From: Tricholoma matsutake
Taxonomy: Eukaryota; Basidiomycota; Agaricomycetes; Agaricales; Tricholomataceae
Assembly (NCBI GenBank): GCA_026075535.2
Contig: AP026541.1
Coordinates: 4,278,001-4,342,000, forward strand
DNA length: 64,000 nucleotides
Direction: 5' to 3'
This document shows, piece by piece, positions 60,035-64,000 of this stretch. Both the position numbers and the translations under genes were made by a program. Each line of letters starts with the position of its first letter. Within the stretch, counting starts at the first letter, position 1. The notes beneath the pieces were generated by a model, which was not told the origin of the DNA, did not search any database, and saw only the letters and a program-made list of their open reading frames with translations.

Positions 60035-61392
60035 CTATTGGGATTCCTCCCACTTCCTCTCCAAAACCTCGATCTCTTCCATCAGCACTTCCACTTCCAA
60101 CTTCTTGTGCACCAGCACTTCTGTGAGATACCAACAGCAGAGTCGCACTGCATCTGACACTGTCATCTCCTCCTCAACTGCACCCATGACCTTGGGTTCG
60201 ACTTCTTGTTCCCTCACTTTTCCCTTCCCCTTCTCCTTCTGAGCGGACTTTGCCTTTGCCTTCGTTGTTCGTTTCGGGTGCTCGTTGACTTTTGAAGGCC
60301 CGGCCTCCACATTTTGGATGGGCTGGATAGCCCGAATGCATATGGCTAAGTAATCATACAGATTAGCGATCATACTGGTTATTGAAAAGGATCACTTACT
60401 ACATCTCGGAGTCGACACTTCCATCGACTCCACAGTACTCTGTGTTGCTCGCTTGGAGCCTGCCATTTTCCTCGACTCACCTTGATGGAGTTCTTGCCTC
60501 AATACTCCCTCCCAGTAGCACCCCTGCAGCCCCTGAGTGCATTTCTTGCACTTTGGGGCACCCTCCTCGACGATGCATTCCGGAGAGGTCTTCAGCCTGG
60601 TGCAACAATCACACTAAAGCAACATCGAAAGTGTAATTAGTCTTAATGATATTGATGTAGAATGACCACTTACCGGCCCATGGAAGGTGATCAAGTCACC
60701 TTCCTCTAGCCGCACCCACTTTGCAACCATGGGTTCCTCATCGAGCTCATCCTCACCTTCCTCCTTGTCATCCATCTCGTCTGCCTTCCTCTTCTCGACG
60801 ATCCACTCAACGTCCAGTAGGTTGTCGACCAGAGGTTCTTCTACATCCACAGCTTTGTCCTGATTGATCGAGAGGCGCATGAGCTTGAGCGTGGCCGTAC
60901 GATCATGGAATTTGTCCTTCGACATGGTTTTGGCCCAGACATCAGCCAAGAATGATCGACGTGCCTCAACCAGCACATCTTGTCGCTCCTCAATCCTCTT
61001 TGCTTTGGCCTCGATGGCCACCTCCCGAGCAACTCTCTCCTCCTCTCTTTGCCTCTCCCCCTTGATTCTCCTCAAGTACTCCTCAAAAATATATTTTCCA
61101 CCCCACGAAACCCAATCCTCCCGAGCAAAAGGTGCGAAGAGGCCAATCACCTCGTCCAACATAGCTTGCACATGCTTGTTGCATGCCTCATTGAATGACC
61201 CAACCAGGTCATCATATTCAGCCTATCAACAATGTCAAGAAACAGATAAGCGAAGGAAAGGGAAAGACATACCAATTTCTTGCAAAAGACTCGACCCCAT
61301 ACCTCGAAATCCAACTCTTCAGCTTTGCCAGGCTTGGGCATTGACTTTGCTTGGTCGAGGATGGGAAGAGCGAGTTTGGTGAGGATAGACAT
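60035..61392 (-). CDS. intact antisense accessory gene of gypsy-3, Zn(II)2Cys6-like protein
   Basis: Four exons (61392-61273, 61222-60674, 60613-60400, 60345-60035) join in one frame to 397 aa with no stop; the introns (50, 60 and 54 nt) have GTATGT/GTAAGT/GTAAGT donors and TAG acceptors. The protein starts MSILTKLALPILDQAKSM. It has a highly charged helical part (residues about 85-180, with RRIKGERQREEERVAREVAI), an acidic stretch (DEMDDKEEGEDELDEE), then a cysteine cluster at residues 224-255 (C224, C227, C236, C245, C248, C255; spacing C-x2-C-x8-C-x8-C-x2-C-x6-C, with an extra C226), Lys-rich sequence, and a C-terminal coiled-coil-like helix (KKLEVEVLMEEIEVLERK). The spacing is close to fungal Zn(II)2Cys6 DNA-binding domains. 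It lies opposite pol, between pol and the 3' LTR. A regulatory role is inference. A related gene is in gypsy-1 at 25804-26813. Confidence 0.72.
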
Positions 61393-61529
61393 GTTGTCGA
61401 GGAGGTGGATGGAAGAGATCGAATGAAAAGAGAAAAGTTCAAACCACAACATGTCTTAAATCAGCGATCAACAATGTCACATGACCCAGTTATTTTGGCT
61501 CGACTGACCGGGATGGTCAGAATTTCAGT

Positions 61530-61540
61530 AAGGGGGAGGA
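61530..61540 (+). promoter_or_regulatory. gypsy-3 polypurine tract
   Basis: AAGGGGGAGGA directly precedes the 3' LTR start TGATAGG, the expected plus-strand primer position. Confidence 0.8.
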
Positions 61541-62714
61541 TGATAGGTCATCTCCTTGGCTCAAGGACCAATTCACCACTTTAGTATCATTCTAATCACA
61601 TCGGCTAACTCCTATGATGTCCCAGACGCAGTGCAACCCAGTCTATCGATCGCGATATCATATTGACCATGTTGAAACATCACCAGCGACATCGATCGTA
61701 TCAAGAGCCCACATCGCACAACCTTAGGACTACCCTGAAAGCCCCTAAGATCCCTCTACACGACTATCGAACACCCCCAATCAACTTTGAACAGCTGCAA
61801 CCGCGATTGAGCATCGTCGAGTGTCATCAATCAATATCGAGAGACTATGAGTGACATCAGGCACTGCCTTCATTATCTAAATGGTGGAAGACCATGCACT
61901 AGGATGTATTCCAACTCATGCTCAAACCTGCTGATCATAGGTCAGCCTCGTTCCAAGTCCCTATCGCGCACAGAACCCACTGGATGCATTATTGCGAGAC
62001 TTAGCGCAGTTTATACACAAAGGACAGTCTCTTTTAGTTCTTTCCCTTTATTACTCTTTCATCATATGATATATATATCTTTCTTGTTCAGATTCCAGTC
62101 TCCTTTATGGCCTTGTGCCTTAACTCATATCTTTTGCCTCATGTTCTACACATGTTTCTCATTCCATTTTAGGAAGTTTCTTTAAAACATATAAAACTCT
62201 GTAGTATCTACTTGGAAATAACAAGAAATTGTCTTCACCTATCGTCTTGTATACAGTTCTAAGTGTCCAATCAACTTTCTAAAACAATCTAAGTCTCTAC
62301 AGGTTTTCTCAATCAACGAGAAACCTCTGCAATCATCACATCCTCAATCCTCCCTCGACCCTCTCATCATTAGCACTAGCAACCCTTCCAACACTTCATA
62401 GCCATTTGCTGCACCCTTCATATACTATTGACCTATTGAAAGGTCTCCAGAATTCACACATCGACCATCAACAATAAACTCGTTTGCCATCGATCTCATC
62501 GATCGCCCTCGATATCGATTGATACTTGATTGGACCATGCCAAACACCTTCATCTCTCATAGCACTACCTTCATGACTAGTACCAACTGGTCATCTTCCC
62601 ATCAGTTGGGCCACGAACATTCAGAACAACTCGCAACCTTCCTCTGACTCGTCGCAAATATCATTGATTGCCTCATTGGCAGTTTAGGTGGTTTTCCCAG
62701 GTTGAGTATCATCA
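61541..62714 (+). repeat. gypsy-3 3' LTR
   Basis: This 1174-bp LTR pairs with 52422-53606. The antisense gene starts 149 bp to its left, so its promoter should lie in or at the edge of this LTR. Confidence 0.92.
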
Positions 62715-62786
62715 GCGGTTAAGTTTGGTTAAGGGTCTGGTCTTTTTCCAGTCTTATAGACTGGACCCTTGAATACTAGGATGCCT

Positions 62787-63379
62787 TTTACTGACATTTC
62801 CAAGGAATAGGATGAGAAAAGAGGGAAAAGCACTTGGGTCAGCATGCTGTCCAGATGATTTCTGGCTCTGAACAGTGGAGCTGATATGTTGTGCAGACAT
62901 CATGAGGGAGTTGGATGTTTGGAAGCTTGACATTGAGTCCAGATGATGAAAGAGCAACCCCAACAATAGAGAGAGTCACAGAAATAATAAGTTGAAATCC
63001 TTGTAGAATTTTGTTGGTGATAGAATGACTCACACCAGCTCTATTGTGGAGCCAGATGACAAGGAGACAGATCATCTTTGTGATAAGTACTGTAGAAAAG
63101 TTGATATCTGCATAATTAGTATATTAGTCTGGATCTAACAATAACAATCTAGCACTTACCTGTGGGAGAATTAGAAGCTCTAGAACATTTTGGTGTTGGG
63201 ATTGGGGATGATGATTGCCACTTTCCCTTTGCCAGTTGTGACACAGGCCGTTTATCTTTATCCTGTTTCTCATGCTTCAAATGGGTAGAACCATCAACAT
63301 ACTGTCCTGGCTGTTCAACATCATTGATGAAGATGGTTTTTGTGCAGCAAATTGTACAGTTACATATGACTGGAGGCAT
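62787..63379 (-). pseudogene. CACTA-type transposase, N-terminal part
   Basis: From ATG 63379 the minus strand reads MPPVICNCTICCTKTIF, a Cys-rich start, followed by a basic low-complexity stretch. A GTAAGT donor near 63164 and a TATGCAG acceptor near 63115 join it to TVLITKMICLLVIWLHNRAG, VSHSITNKILQGFQLI, LPHDVCTTYQLHCSEPEI and WTACWPKCFSLFSSYS, the usual N-terminal block of mushroom Tnp2 transposases. The gene continues on the other side of the hAT element at 50916. Confidence 0.72.
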
Positions 63380-64000
63380 GGTGAACTTGGTGAAGGAAAA
63401 GAGAGGAAAAGAATGATAGCTGTTTTGGACCATTTTAATAGAGACATCAAAATTTGTTGCTATTGTAACTGATGTACATCCTCTACTGTGCCAGTCTGAT
63501 GTCAGTCACCATGGTCACCTTCATGAACCAATTGATTTAAACAGTTTGTTCTTAAGAGAATGCATCAATCAAGCATCAATCTCAATTTGGTAGGATTATG
63601 TAATGAGGTGTCAACTGCGAGTAAACTGCAAGTAAACCATGAGTCAACTATGAGTCAACTATGAGTCAACTGCCTCGGAACTTGCCCACTGTGTTACTGG
63701 TAGCAACAAGGCCTGAACCAACACCCCATGCCTGTGCCTTACACCACCACTGTGAGCATCTGCTTGCAGGGTGGTAACAGGTCTTAATGACACCCAGCTG
63801 CCTCTGCCCTGTGCTCATAGGGGGTGTTCACGACAATGCCACATCACCAATAGAGCCAACACAACAACAACAACCAGCAATGACAAGGATGACAGTGATG
63901 GCTCAACAACAAGGACAAGGACAGTGGTGACAATGGTGACCATGATGACTAGGACAGCAACAACAACAACAACAATACCAGCAAGGGCAGCAGCTAGGAG
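63380..64000. other. right flank with short tandem repeats and a hairpin word
   Basis: This should be the 5' flank of the CACTA transposase gene. It contains a short repeat of TATGAGTCAAC (63640-63672), one more copy of the palindromic CTGTGAGCATCTGCTTGCAGGGTGG word (63750-63776) and a CAA-rich end (63957-63982). No terminal CACTA motif and no gene are seen. Confidence 0.4.

Larger units (their letters stand above)
52422..62714 (+). mobile_element. gypsy-3, Ty3/gypsy retrotransposon with antisense accessory gene, 10.3 kb
   Basis: Long LTRs (52422-53606 and 61541-62714; TGATAGG...TATCATCA) flank gag-pol on the plus strand. A tRNA-type primer-binding site follows the 5' LTR and the polypurine tract AAGGGGGAGGA precedes the 3' LTR. 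Flanking GCGG on both sides is a 4-bp target duplication (a fifth base is ambiguous). Gag-pol is heavily interrupted. Between pol and the 3' LTR is an intact four-exon gene on the opposite strand. The element sits inside the hAT element. Confidence 0.9.
50925..62778. mobile_element. hAT-type element interrupting the CACTA transposase
   Basis: The left terminus TAGTGTTTAAGGGTCTGG and the right terminus (CTGGACCCTTGAATACTA) form inverted repeats. A perfect 8-bp target duplication GGATGCCT flanks it (50917-50924 and 62779-62786). Without the nested gypsy-3 it is about 1.56 kb. No hAT transposase is recognised, so it is non-autonomous, and it belongs to the same family as the MITE at 36095. Subterminal AAGACCAGTTTCAACTGGTC-type palindromes occur near 52290-52325. 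Confidence 0.88.

Noticed and set aside
48126..64000. Complete CACTA element with CACTA termini
   Set aside because: Neither terminus could be found; only the transposase parts are supported.

Overview
The window is fungal nuclear DNA, most likely from a mushroom-forming basidiomycete (Agaricomycetes). The genes have many short introns (about 40-85 nt, nearly all GT-AG). The gene set includes a Dicer, an F-box protein and a Cdc42-type GTPase. The right two thirds is a nest of basidiomycete-style retrotransposons and DNA transposons.

Region 1 (1-19.9 kb) is compact host sequence. In order it holds the acidic C-terminus of an unidentified gene (+), a tRNA-splicing endonuclease subunit Sen15 (+, five exons), an SF3b4/Hsh49-type U2 snRNP protein (-), Cdc42 (-), a 1147-aa WD40 protein (-, thirteen exons), a small gene with an apparent frameshift (+), an AhpD/carboxymuconolactone-decarboxylase-like protein (-), a Dicer-like protein (-, nine exons), a phosducin-like protein (+) and an F-box protein (-, ten exons). 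I built the exon models by hand; each joined model keeps one reading frame from ATG to stop. Dicer and the phosducin-like gene are divergent and share a 283-bp promoter carrying two abutting CACGTG boxes.

Region 2 (about 20-64 kb) contains no recognisable host gene. A Ty3/gypsy remnant (gypsy-1, minus) has its reverse transcriptase split by a DNA transposon (element X, 28911-47809). Element X is itself invaded by a chromovirus with two 402-bp LTRs, an 838-bp hAT-type MITE, an 8-kb Ty1/copia element and a solo LTR. Further right, a CACTA-type (Tnp2) transposase gene is split by a hAT element with a perfect 8-bp target duplication, and that hAT is split by a 10.3-kb Ty3/gypsy element (gypsy-3).

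The most interesting system is an accessory gene carried antisense between pol and the 3' LTR of both gypsy-1 and gypsy-3. It is spliced and encodes a Zn(II)2Cys6-like cysteine cluster with charged helical flanks. In gypsy-3 this gene is fully open (397 aa, three introns) although gag-pol on the other strand is full of stops. Other notable signals are a chromovirus whose primer-binding site is complementary to an LTR segment just downstream of a TATA box (Tf1-type self-priming), LTR divergence made only of CpG transitions, a copia reverse transcriptase with a duplicated palm segment, and families of hairpins and intron-like modules shared between different transposons.
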